From Vanrija pseudolonga (lineage: Eukaryota; Basidiomycota; Tremellomycetes; Trichosporonales; Trichosporonaceae), in contig NC_085852.1 in NCBI RefSeq assembly GCF_020906515.1, positions 3,286,001 to 3,350,000 of the forward strand: a DNA stretch of 64,000 nucleotides, written 5' to 3'. Below are positions 10,739 through 21,591 of the stretch, in pieces (positions within the stretch are counted from its first letter, which is position 1; the number at the start of each line of letters is the position of its first letter). Made by a program: the position numbers and the translations under genes. The notes beneath the pieces were generated by a model. It was not told the DNA's origin. It was given only the letters and a program-made list of their open reading frames with translations, and did not search any database.

Positions 10739-12773
10739 TTAGAGCCTCGCCTTGCTCGAGCGGTTGTTAAAGTTGGCGACAATCTGAGCCTTGGACTCCG
10801 AGTTGTTCTGGGGGTGGATGGCGCGCTTGTCAAAGTAGGTGACCTCCTTCCACTTGGCGGCGAGCTCCTCGGCGGTGGGCACCTTGTCGTTGGGGAAGAC
10901 GACGCCAAAGGCACGCTCCCAGCGGTACTCGGACGCCCTGCCGCCCTGGGTCTTGATGATGAGACCCGTGTCGTGGCAGCGCTGCGAGGCGAGGTAGGCG
11001 ACAATGGGCGCGACCGTGTCGGGCTTGAACATCTCGAGCATCTCCTTGGGCCAGACGGTGGCGGTCATCTGCGTGCCGGCCGAGGGGGCGAGCGCATTGA
11101 CGAGAATGTTGTTCTTCTTGCCCTCGATGGCGAGCGAACGGGTGAAGCCAATGATGGCGGCCTTGGCGGTCGCGTAGTTGGCCTGGCCGTGGGCGCCGTT
11201 GACACCGTTGGGCGACGACGTGTTGACGATGCGGCCGTAGTTCTGCTTGTGGAAGATGGGCCAGACAGCCTTGGCCATCGACCACGAGCCCTTGACGTGG
11301 ATGTCAAGCATCTGGGTGAACGACTCCTCGGTCATGTTGACAAAGGCCTTGTCGCGAAGGATACCGGCGTTGTTGATGAGGGCGTGAGCACCGCCAAACT
11401 TGTCAACGGCAACCTGGACAATCTTGGCCGAGTCGTTGGGGACAAATCCAACGGCAACGGCACCGACACCGCCAGCCTGGTTGACAAGGTTGACAGTCTC
11501 CTGGGCGGGTCCCTCGGCGACGTCGTTGACGACAACGTTGGCGCCGAAGCGGGCGAAGTGGAGAGCGTAGGCACGGCCAAGACCACCACCGGCACCAGTG
11601 ATGATGACGGTGTAGCCCTTGAAGCTGTCGGGAGGGGGAGGGCCCTGCTCGTTGGGAGGAAGCGAGGGCTGGAGCTCGAGGATCTCCATCATCTCGGCGC
11701 CGTCCGTGACATCGGGGTACTTGCTGCCCTTGGAGAAGTCGCGGATCTGGTTCCACTTGTGGTCGACCGCGCTGGGGGTGAACGAGGAGTCCGTCTTGAA
11801 CGTGTAGCCAGCCGACTCTTGCCAGCGGATCTCGCCGTAGTAGCCGGCACCGAGCTCGAACGTGCGGCCCTTGACGTCGGGGCCGTTCTTGGCGGTGAGG
11901 ACACCGATGAGAGGGGGGATGAAGTCGGGGGTGAGGTGCTCGAGAACCTCCTTGGTCATGACAGTCTCAGTCATGGGCGAGGCAGCGAGAGGAGCAATGG
12001 TGTTGGCCTTGATGTCGTACTTGACACCCTCGAACGAGAGGACGCGCGAGAAGGTGATAAGCGCCATCTTGGCGGCAGAGTAGTTGGTCTGGCCACCGTT
12101 GCCGTAGATGCCGGCGGGCGACGAAGTGTTGACGATGCGGCCAAACTTCTGCTTGCGCATCAGGGGCCAGACGGCCTTGGTCATGGAGAAGGCACCGTTG
12201 AGGTGGATCGCAATAATGTCGTCAAACTCCTTCTCGGACATCTTGCGGAACGACTTGTCGCGCAGGATGCCGGCGTTGTTGAGCAGGACGTGGACCGTGC
12301 CGTAGGCGGCGACGGCGGCGTCGACAATCTTCTGGCCGTCGGTCACCGAGCCGACTGCGGAAACGGCCTGGCCTCCGACTGGGGAGTGTGTCAGCGAGAC
12401 GCAGAGAGTGAGAGTTGAAGACAGCGGCATCTACTCAAGCCCGAGGTCCGCACCAGCACATGACTGCGACTGGGTGACGTCGACGCCGTCACAACCACCA
12501 TAGCGTGTACTCACGAGCCTTGACCTCGCCCACAACCTTCTCGGCGTTGGCAGCGTTGACATCGTTGATGACGATCTTGGCGCCGCGGGGAGCAAAGAAG
12601 AGAGCGTAACTGGGAGATGCAAGTTAGCGGGGCTGCACTCGCCGGCTATGAGCAGGGGGGGCTGGCGGCGTCACGACGCCGCGGGCCCCCAGGTCTGTGA
12701 GCACTCACGCCCTGCCGATACCGCCGCCGGCACCAGTGATGAGAACGACGAGGTCCTTGAAGTCGAGAGACAT
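10739..12773 (-). CDS. Fox2-like tandem SDR protein, peroxisomal, no hydratase domain
   Basis: Exons 12773-12709, 12609-12515 and 12378-10739 close to 600 codons (599 aa). There are two short-chain dehydrogenase domains of 3-hydroxyacyl-CoA dehydrogenase type. Domain A (~1-270) has LITGAGGGIGRA, NNAGILRDKSF and the catalytic NYSAAK. Domain B (~290-580) has IITGAGGGLGRAYA, NNAGILRDKAF and NYATAK. The C-terminus -ARL fits a type-1 peroxisomal targeting signal. Known fungal Fox2/MFE-2 proteins (~900 aa) add a C-terminal 2-enoyl-CoA hydratase 2 (MaoC-like) domain; here the reading frame stops before it, at the targeting signal. The likely role is the dehydrogenase step of peroxisomal beta-oxidation, with hydration supplied by another protein. 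First introns are 98 and 136 nt. Confidence 0.9.
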
Positions 12774-14067
12774 GTTTTCGGGATGCAGCAGAGTTTGAGT
12801 GAGAAGGAGAGTGAGAAGAACGAACACAAAGAGGACCCAATGTCTTGGGGTTAGTATAGTGCGTGTCGTCCGTCTCTTTCTCTCTCTTTACCGGGTGAGG
12901 GGTCACGCGGTGATAGCCGAATGACGCTGAGATGGGTACGCGAGCGACAACGGGGCCTGGCCGCGCTCGGCGATGTTGTCCCGCGGGTTATCCCCGGCCG
13001 AAGCCTTGGCTATGTACTTACATGCATACAGATGGGACCCCACCTGGGGCAAGTATAACTGTGCGTGTTGCCCCTGGTCAGTGTGGTGAGCATGCATGCA
13101 GACAGCCCTGCTTGTCGCTTGAGGCCTGCATGCCTGCCTGCCTTGCCCCATCAGCAGCTCCTCCTGCGCGTCATCATCTTCACGTCACCACATCCCCGCC
13201 AAGAATTGCTTCCGCTTGAATCAACGCCGAAGCCCGGTTATACGGCGCACAGGCCGTGTCTTGCTACAGTACAGTTTCTTTTGCGGCGACTTGCACAAGC
13301 TAGTTGTTTAGTGACCCACCAGAGGGCGACCGACGGGGACGGGTCGGCGCCCGGTACAGCACGCGAAGTGCTCGGCCATGTGCGCGTCGCGTCCACGACG
13401 GCAGGGCACCAACTGGTGGAGGTTGTCCACGCCGAGTCGCCGAGGTGGTGACGCTGTGGTTGTTGATGGGCTTGGCGGGATCCTGCTCAGTCGTCCATCA
13501 AGTCGTCGTGACGTGATGTGTGAGTGAGTTGCATCACTGCCTGCAAATGAAAAGCTGACCGGCGCGCCAGGTCATTAAGATGATGTCCCGTCAGCCTCCT
13601 TGCCCGTTGGTCGGCGTCCCATAATTTCCACGAGCAGTGCCCAGTCGACGGCTGCAACACCTACCCATTGCCCTGCTTCAGCATGAGGCGCTGTTTGTCG
13701 TCCCAGTGTCACTCAGTGGTAATGGGGGCCGTTCACCCGGATATCCCCCATCCCCCGCATGGGAGGTGGGTGGAGGTGGTCCGCGCGACGACGCCAACAA
13801 GCCATTGAACGCGACCTCCTACCAAAGCCCGTTATTTGGAGTCACAACCTCAGTGCTCTTAACCGTAGGCAGCGTGCTGGGTCGTGGTTACGCTCGTCTG
13901 TTGACAGTGGCCTGGTGCCAACAGTGACGACCCACACTCACGAAGAATAAATAACCAGATCCATCGCGGAATGTTCCGCTGCCATGCGATGCGATGGGCA
14001 GTCGCCGAAAGACACTCAAGCCGTAACAACTGCGCCAACCGCTTACTTACCTCCCAACTCTCCACCA
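12774..14067. other. Divergent promoter region, Fox2-like / lectin-like
   Basis: 1.3 kb between divergently transcribed genes. No ORF with coding character and no RNA gene recognised. Confidence 0.45.
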
Positions 14068-15674
14068 ATGCCCTCAAACCAAGTGGTCGCAATCTGTGAG
14101 CGCTCTCTGACGCGCAGCTGACCCCTTAAGCGCGCGACGCAACCGCTGCCGGGCTCCACCTTGACCTGTTCGCCCTCGGCGCCGATGGGGCAGTGTACAC
14201 CTCTTGGCGGGTCCCAGGCGGCGAGTACACTGGCGCTTCGCACGAGTGGCTACGGCTAGGTCATCCCCCCGCTGGGCCGTTGCGCGCAGGCACCGCTTTG
14301 ACGGCTGTCTCGCGCGCGCGCGACTATATCGACGTGTTCGTCGTCGCTGGGGACGGGAACGCATACCGCGCCTCATGGGCTGGCACTTGGGGCCAGTGGG
14401 AGAACATCAGCACGGCGCTAGAGCACAAGTTTGAGCCGGGCGCCTCCATCGCCGCTGTACTTCGATCTCCGCGCCACGTCGACTTGTTTGCCGTCGCCAA
14501 CGGCGAGGTCGTCACTGCGTTCCTCGTCGACGGGGCCCTGACGTCCGCGGGGCAGTGGTACCCCCTCTGGCGGGGCGCCGACGGCCCGCTCAACCCCGGC
14601 GCGAGCATCGCTACTGCCTCTGGTGGCGAGAACGACCTGGTCATCTTCACCTCGACCGGGCGGGACAGCGTCTGGGCGCGCAGGTGGGACGGCAGCTGGG
14701 GGCTGTGGCACCGCGTCCCGTTCTTCCGAAACACCAGCCGTGAAGGGCCGTACGTAGCCGCCGGGGCGCCGCTCGCGGTTGTTTGCACAGCGCAACAGTA
14801 CCGCCTTTACACTGTGGTCGAGGACGCGCGTGGCGCACGTGTCGGATTCGCGACGACGGGGACCGGTCGCGAGCACTGGCCCAGCTTCTGGGGCGCTGGC
14901 GTCCTTGGCGGCGACGATACTCCTGGACATCTCGCTGCCAGCAGCCCCGTCAGTGCCGCGCTGGAGCAAGCCGGCGATGAGTGCGCTGTGCGTGTCGCGG
15001 CTTTCTCCACTACCGGACACGCCCTGACGGTCGTCAACGACACATTCCCTCATGAGTGGGAGGACGCCGGCGGGTCGTTCCCGCCTGGGAGCGCGCTCGC
15101 GCTCGTCCCAGCGGCGCGCGGCAGCTGCCACCTGTTCGGGGTGACCAACGGACGCGTATACACTCGCGACGTGCTCAATGACCGCGTAGTTGGCGAGTGG
15201 CGGTGTATTGGCGGCGAGCGGGGCGTGCGGTTCGTCGACGCGTCGGACGCGGCCGCCACAGTACCTCCCTCGACGGGCTCGGCCATGCCCGCGCCAGCAC
15301 CGCAGCCCGCGGCGCCACCTCCAGCGCCGCCCCTCGATCGCAAGGTGTTTGCGCTCCGCTGCGCAGGCGGCATCCTCGAAACACAGGGCAGAGGTTACCC
15401 GGCCAACACGCAACTTACCCTCCTCGTAAACTGGTCCTACAACGACACGGTGATCACCGACGGCGGGTACGACGCCATACCTATCGGGCGCGCCGACGCC
15501 GACGGCAACTGGACGAGCAAGGACGATATATCAGGGCCCCTGCGCAGCTGGTTCCTCGACCGCAAGCTGTCTGGTGTCGGCGTGCCGTTGACGCTGCAGG
15601 TCAACGCACGAGACGAGAGCGGGAAGGTTGCGCAGAAGGAGGCGAGACTGTACAACATTGGGTTCTCGGCGTAG
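14068..15674 (+). CDS. PLL-like beta-propeller lectin with C-terminal beta-sandwich
   Basis: Exon 1 14068-14095 and exon 2 14131-15674; the 35-nt intron (GTGAGC...TTAAG) restores frame exactly (524 codons). Residues ~10-360 are repeated blades of the type 'HLDLFALGADGAVYTSW', 'YIDVFVVAGDGNAYRASW', 'HVDLFAVANGEVVTAF' and 'LVIFTSTGRDSVWARRW', each with a hydrophobic strand, G/D turn and terminal Trp. This is the pattern of fucose-binding propeller lectins (PLL and fungal fucose-lectin like). An Ala/Pro linker leads to a ~110-residue C-terminal domain (FALRCAGGILETQG to the end) that looks like a beta-sandwich. There is no obvious signal peptide, so it is cytosolic or non-classically exported. 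Sugar specificity cannot be read. It may serve in defence or self-recognition, which is inference. Confidence 0.7.
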
Positions 15675-15937
15675 ACGCCGTGCACGGCGTTAGGTGACCG
15701 GTACTGTCAGCGCGATGCACGCTGTCTCTTGAGTGGTCAGCGATGGTCGGGGCCAGTGAGGTCATTGGAAAGTATGCGCTGTCAGGTGTGTGTCGACGGC
15801 GGAGATGGGGACGACACGCCGACGCCGACGATCCATCACCGACGCCCTCTCTTACATTCTTTTCACACTCGTTCACTCGCAACCTCTCACAGTGATCACA
15901 GTCACTTCTTCTTGACCCCTACCCCGGCTCTCACACC

Positions 15938-16844
15938 ATGACCGACAGCAGAAGCAAGGGAGCTGGAGCAGGCAAGTCTCACCGCGAGCCGTCTCACACC
16001 GCAGCCGACGGCGCGCTCCACCCGCAGTTCTCGACTGGCGCCGACCTAGCCATCTTCGAGTCGTCCGACGGCGTGCGATTCAAGTTCAGCCTACACCTCC
16101 TTGCCGGCCTCTCGACCTTCTTCCACGGCCTACTCGGCGTGCCCACCCTGCCCGGTCTTGAGGCCGACCCGATGCCCCTTCCGTCGGCAGACGGAGAGAC
16201 CCTAGCTCTGTGCTTCTCCCTGATCCAGCAGCAGACGAGCGCGCGCTCTCGCCCACCCAACGCCGGAGTCGCATGGCCTACGCCACACATCCTGGAGCAG
16301 GTCATCGACGTGGTCAAGGCGTATGACCTCCCCATCGTCGCTGACGTTCTACTCCGCCGCTCACGGGGCGCAAGAGGTTGGAAGGCGCTGGCCATGCAGC
16401 GCTTCCTCCTCGCTGCGGCAACCGAGAGTGCCTACCTCGCCCTCGCTCGTCGCGACACGCTGTGGTGCGACCTGTCCACACTTGGCGAGTTTGAGGAGGG
16501 CATGTTCTCCCTTCTGGACGGCAGCATGGTGTTCGAGCTGTTCGCATTCCACCGCCGCTGGGCTGACGGCGTGCGCGACCTCGTCGCCAACCTCTCCAAG
16601 CGCTGCAAGGGCCTCGATTGCGACGACCATATCGTCGCACTGCACCTCAAGCTCCTTGGGGACAAGTCGCTGCTCAAGGGTAGCGCGCGGACACAGTTTG
16701 TCAAGGGCGTCCCCACTGCTGCGCGCGACCCCTTCAAGGATGAGCTCGACGGGTTGATGGAGCTGCTGGCGAACATGTGAGTGGGGCACAGAGCAAGCTG
16801 AAGTCAGCGACGATCCAGATGACAACACCATGATCACCATTTGA
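15938..16844 (+). CDS. BTB/POZ-like protein 7
   Basis: ATG 15938 (acacc-ATGA). The unspliced frame ends at 16780 (280 aa). The family's phase-2 C-terminal intron can be placed at 16777-16807 (31 nt), giving a last exon to TGA 16844 (DDPDDNTMITI); a 42-nt version would stop at once, so this end is uncertain. BTB-like half: FESSDGVRFKFSLHLL, LSTFFHGLLGVPTLP, then WPTPHILEQVIDVVKAYDLPIVADVLLRRS, the best BTB consensus match in the window. The second half is helical with a reduced C-x4-C (RCKGLDC). It is the first member of the plus-strand run. Confidence 0.75.
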
Positions 16845-17348
16845 GAGGGCGCGGGATAGGACATCTACCACTCGTTGGCGACTGGGGCGGGTGGAGCCGT
16901 CAGACACCAGCATCAGTTTTTAGCGAAAAGTGAGTGTGGCTTGGGGCAGAGCTGACGTACAGAGGCGATCTGGATTACACTATCACGGTGCAAGGCGTGT
17001 GCTCGAACGCAGGACGCGCGGTTGTCGTTATACATCTATGCCATTGCAGGCAGTGTACCGAAGGTGTCCGTCAAGTCTGTCTTCACTGTTTTGTGTTTTG
17101 CTGGCGCTTATCAGGTTCCGATAAACGGACCCTGCGCCTCGGTCGGGTGGAGCGTAATGTGGCGTGCTGAGCCAATTTGCCAGTGCCTGTCGTGTCTTTC
17201 TCCGATCGGCCCGCCAGCGCTTGCCTCGCCTCAGCTCGCGAGTTCAATGCCCGCCGTAGCTCCACCAGCCGAGAACAAGGCCACAACAAATATTTCGGAG
17301 CGGGCGAGTGCACCACTTGGCGTCGTATCAACCTCACCACCACTCACC
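16845..17348. other. Intergenic, BTB-7 / BTB-8
   Basis: No gene recognised. Presumed promoter of BTB-8. Confidence 0.4.
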
Positions 17349-18590
17349 ATGGCGGCGATCCTCATGAGCCACCGTAAGCCGCCTGCTTCACGACAACGCT
17401 GACCCCAGCCTCGGTCTCTAACTTCCAGATCCTCGACGTCGGCGACGCGGCGGCCAAGGCAGAGACTGCGGCCGCTGGCTCGCCCGAAATCCTTATCGTG
17501 GACGGGCACCCGTTCCACCACGAGTTTGTGCGCGGCGCGACCGTCCTGCAGTCGGACGACGGGACGTGCTTCCGTTTCGACATGCTCACGCTCGCTGCAC
17601 TGTCGTCCTTCTTCCGCGACCTGCACGAGATGGCCTTTGCCGAGCCCGCGCTGGATGAGCTCGCGATAAGCCGGAGCACGTCGGTCAGCGGGACGTCGAC
17701 CGAATGCGACGTTGTGCCGATGCTCCCGAGCGCTATCCCACTGCCTTCTGCGTCAACGGACGGGCTCGCACTGGCGCTAGGCATCGTGCGCGATGTCATG
17801 AACCCGTCTCGCCGAGGCATGCACACCGACCCTGCTCCGCTGTCCTGGCCTGCCCCAGAACTGCTAGACAACGTCATCGCCATTGCCAACGCGTACGACC
17901 TCCCCGTGGTATCCGACACTCTGCTCGCGCGTTCACGCCACGCCACAAGCGCAAAGCACTGCTTTGAGCGCTACGTCCTCGCGGCGACGACGGACGCGCC
18001 GCCCAGCCTGCTGGAACAGGCTATGCGCGCGACACTGCTGCACGACGTTGACCTGATGGGCGAGTGGTGCACGCGCACACTGGTACGATATGCCCCGCAG
18101 GCTCTATCGGCGCTGTACAAAGCCCACCTGGACTGGCTGCGGCGGATCGACGAGTTCCACACGGCTGTGCGCTTCCGAGCGGCGTGCAGGCCGTGCGCTT
18201 GTGGCCACTGCACCGCCAACCGGATGTACGTCTTCACCCCGGGCCATGTGGCGCAGACACCGCTCGCGGCGCATACCCATCGCTCGGCGAGTCCTGGGCC
18301 TGGCGCTGGTGGCCAGTGCAGCGCGTGTCTGATCATCAACAACGGGCACGCGAACACCGACGCTCAAATCCGCGCCCTCATGACTTGTTTGAAGGAGACG
18401 ACATTGCTGTGGGACGAGGGGAGCATGGTCGCCTGGGTGGAGGCACGCGACTGCGACCAAGCGCTCAAGGGCATCATGAAGGACGAGCTCAAGAGGCTTG
18501 GCGAGTTCCTCAAGCCGTGAGTGTGGGGGCTTTGACGTCGCTGACGACAGCTCCACGCGCGAACAAGACCTCGTCGTCGTGTTCGACTAG
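17349..18590 (+). CDS. BTB/POZ-like protein 8
   Basis: Exons 17349-17373, 17409-18516 and 18551-18590; introns of 35 and 34 nt; 391 codons. The tiny first exon (MAAILMSH) is inferred because the long frame lacks an ATG and the splice restores frame. The last intron is the conserved phase-2 one (FLKP|). BTB-like half: LQSDDGTCFRFDMLTL, LSSFFRDLHEM, a long variable loop, then WPAPELLDNVIAIANAYDLPVVSDTLLARS. The second half has the richest Cys cluster in the family: C268-x2-C271-x-C273-x2-C276, and C312-x2-C315 about 36 residues later, bracketing several histidines. This is typical of a two-metal knuckle, although no known zinc-finger family is recognised. Confidence 0.75.
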
Positions 18591-18653
18591 ACCCAGATCC
18601 TAGAGACATGTTGTACAACGCGGCGCACACGACTTGGTGTAAAACTAATGCAT

Positions 18654-19879
18654 CTATGCCACATGGTCGGCCGCGTGATTGGCCCACAGAGTCGCGCCGG
18701 CGCCGTCCCCGGCGTGCAACCAGCCATCTTGTACGGGAACACCGGGGGCAAACTCGGCCCAGTTATCCAAGATGCCCTGGACAATGGGGTTGCCCACGGC
18801 GAACAGGTTCTCGACGCTGGGCACGAAACCGCCCGAGTCGGTCAGACGCATGGCGGTGAGTGCGTCCAACCCCGGCGGCGGGCGGTCAAAGTTGGACGCG
18901 GTGCGGAGGAGGATCGCGCGCGAAAAGTCAGCCAGACCGATACGGTGGGCACGGAGCAGCGCCTCAAAGCTCGCGTTGTCTTCTTGCGCCGAGAGCGCGT
19001 ACGTGCCCTGGCCCTTGGTCCACAAGGATGTGATATTCGCAAAGGCTGCGGTGAGGCGGTGGCCCGAAAAGAAGACGTCGGTGGTCGCCACGTCGCCGTA
19101 GAAGAGGGCTGGGGGCTCGTTGGCAGGCGCATAGTCAAACTTGGAGCGGAACGACTCCGCGGCGTCACTGTCCTTCAAGGTGACATTGGCGGCGAACCCG
19201 CGGACGCGATCGCGGAGGTTGGTGTTCAGCTGACGGGTCAGCGCTGCAACCGGCCCAAGAACCAACCTCGTACACCTCAGTCCCGTACGCCAAGACACCC
19301 TCAATGGTGTTTGGCTCGCTCGTCCCCTGGAGGAAGTATCCCGTCTCCCAGTGTTCCGGCGCCTCCCGGGGGTCGATCTCGTACGCGAGGGCTACTTGGA
19401 CCGCGAAACGTGCGAGGGCCGCCGAACCGGTGGTGCCGTAGTGTGGGTCGACACCGGCGATGCCAGCAAAGAAGCTACAGTCAGACCATGCTTGTCTTGC
19501 TACACCCACAAGTACGATTTGGTCAGGTCAAACACCGGACTCAGGAGCAGTGCGGTAATAGTCACGGCGGCGTTGATCTCCCCCATCGCCGTGGTAACCT
19601 GGCACACATCGCCGGCCGCGTCGCAGTGCACTGCTGGGAAGTGCGGGTGCAATAGCGGGAGGGTATAGTTGTGCGTCAAGCCAAGCCGATCGCTCCATAC
19701 GTCCTCCGGCGCGAACATGCTAACAAGGGGTGTGAGTGGGAGGGCGGCTTGAGGACTCACGACACTATGAGGACCTTTGGCGCGATCGGCGTGCCGGCGG
19801 CCAGCGGCGCCTGCGCCGAACGCGGGTCGTGAGCCGCGACCAGGGAGAGCGCTCCTGCTATCAGTGGGAGGAAGCGCAT
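18654..19879 (-). CDS. Purine nucleoside permease (NUP) family protein
   Basis: Exons 19879-19761, 19719-19516, 19474-19267 and 19229-18654; introns 41, 41 and 37 nt; 369 codons. An N-terminal signal-like segment (MRFLPLIAGALSLVAAH) precedes the NUP core: KVLIVSMFAPEDVW, LTHNYTLPLLHPHFPAVHC, CQVTTAMGEINAAVTITALLLSP, DLTKSFFAGIAGVDPHYGTTG, ARFAVQVALAYEIDPREAP and YGTEVYE. NUP proteins are described as nucleoside transport-related in Candida; their fold resembles nucleoside phosphorylases, and a secreted nucleosidase-like role is an alternative. Length is normal for the family. It sits inside the BTB block between BTB-8 and BTB-9 on the opposite strand. Second intron position is chosen to give KSFFAGIAG. 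Confidence 0.88.
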
Positions 19880-20302
19880 TTTGGCCTCGCGAGAAGTGAG
19901 ATGAAGAGTTGAGAGCTGAGAAGGACGAGAGCCGACTTTTGTCTCAGAATTGAAGTTAAGAGTTGTTGATGGCGTCATTTGACAACACTGGCTCCTCTCG
20001 GCCAAATCACAATCAAATCGGGGTCTTGGCACGACACGGCGGTGGAGATACAACAACGACAAGTCCTGCGTCAAGGTAGTCTTGTTTGAAGTTACATTGT
20101 TGGAACGAACTGAGCCTGTCTATAAGAGGCAGATGCAGATGCTGGCGGTGTCAGCGATGCGCAGTGAGGCGCGCCTGGTGAGTTGGGCGAGTCGGTCGAG
20201 ACTGACTGACGTCATGGTCCGACTCGCCGACCAGCCGTCTGTCTCACCATCTCGTCTCGACTCGTCTCTGCTCTGCCATCTCACCATCTCTCTCTCCTCG
20301 CC
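19880..20302. other. Divergent promoter, NUP / BTB-9
   Basis: 423 bp between divergent genes. A TATAAGAG at 20121-20128 on the plus strand, ~175 bp before the BTB-9 ATG, may be a TATA element. Confidence 0.35.
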
Positions 20303-21227
20303 ATGCCGCGCACAGTCGACATTGGCGGCCTCATCTTCCACCCAGACTTTACCGAGCCGCGAACAGCCGGCATCCTACAATCCTCGCAAGGCGTGCACTT
20401 CCACTTCGACCTCGGCACGCTCGCTATCCTCTCATCCTTCTTCCGAGATCTCCCCGACCTCCCCCTCCCAAGGGATGAAGACCCATCTGGGGCGCGCGTG
20501 ATCCCCCTGCCATCTGCGACGACCGACGCGCTAGCGCTCGCTCTTAACCTCATCTCCGATGCCTTGAGCGTGCGTGACGCGCACAAGCGGCGCAAAACTG
20601 AGCTCGACTGGCCGCGCCGGCCGACTCTCGACTCACTCATCGCCATCACCAACGCATACGACCTGCCCCTCGTCGCTGATACGTTTCTTGCACGCTCCGC
20701 ACGGCAAGTGAAGACTGGGGAGCCGAGCCTATGCTATGAGCGTCTCGCGTTTGCGGCTGCTACCGAGTCGCCATACCTCCGCCAAGCGGCCCACGCGACC
20801 ATGTTCCGCCGCTGGCGACACGCGGGCGACTGGAGTCGCAACATCCTCAAGCGGCACCCCGAGGGCATGATTGCGTACCTCGATTTTCAGCGTATACTGG
20901 GCCACTGCGTGCTAGGGTGGTCCGTAGACCTGCAGGAAGCGGCGGTTAAGCTGCTCTTTGAGTGTGATCGAGGGGACCCAGCAAGACCAAACAGCAAGGC
21001 GATCCGTGACCTCATACGCGAGCTCGACGACGTAGTCCCCCAGGAGATCTTTGACAAGCGGCACCCTATCCCGGCCACTGCTGATCGCAAACTGCAGAAG
21101 TTGGTCAGGGAACAGATCGTAGTGTTGAGGGAGGCGCTCGAGCTGTAAGTCGATCACCGGGACAGTAACTGACTTGCGCAGGTCGGAGACCAAGGACCCG
21201 GGGCTCAGTATCAACCTCAGTAACTAG
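20303..21227 (+). CDS. BTB/POZ-like protein 9
   Basis: Exons 20303-21144 and 21182-21227; intron 37 nt (GTAAGT, CTGAC, GCGCAG) in the conserved phase-2 position (CT|G); 296 codons. The unspliced frame stops immediately after the donor. ATG 20303 follows a CT-rich leader. BTB-like half: LQSSQGVHFHFDLGTL, LSSFFRDLPDLPLP, PSATTDALALALNLI, then WPRRPTLDSLIAITNAYDLPLVADTFLARS. The second half is helical and lacks the Cys cluster. Good overall consensus with BTB-7 and BTB-8. Confidence 0.78.
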
Positions 21228-21591
21228 GAGCACGGCTATTTCCCACCCGTGTCATCATGGGGCATGGAAATCGATTCTTGCCACCTCACACGGCTTGCCA
21301 CCTTACACGTCCTTGTTGTTCCCAAGCTCAAACGCTCGACTGATGGCGGATGCTAACAAGTCGCTGCTGGACGTTTTGGGCTGTTACCGTTCTGTCCTCA
21401 GCCCACTGCAACGCCATGACGACGCCACTGTCAAGGCCATCACTGCATTCTACCCATGTTTATCTCCATCAGTGACTGACTGCTTATCACTGATGAGATA
21501 ATGCAGGTAGCGCTTCGAAGACACAAAAAAGCTGAAGGCTGCCCTCTCGTCTTCGAATTATCACCAACTCGTGACGAACAGACCACCCAGC
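21228..21591. other. Intergenic, BTB-9 / BTB-10
   Basis: 364 bp; nothing recognised apart from the presumed BTB-10 promoter and leader. Confidence 0.4.

Noticed and set aside
10310-12418. 702-codon open frame antisense to the Fox2-like gene
   Set aside because: Low-complexity Gly/Val/Leu/Asp composition typical of the reverse of a GC-rich coding region; no motif, and the opposite strand has intact SDR catalytic motifs and introns.
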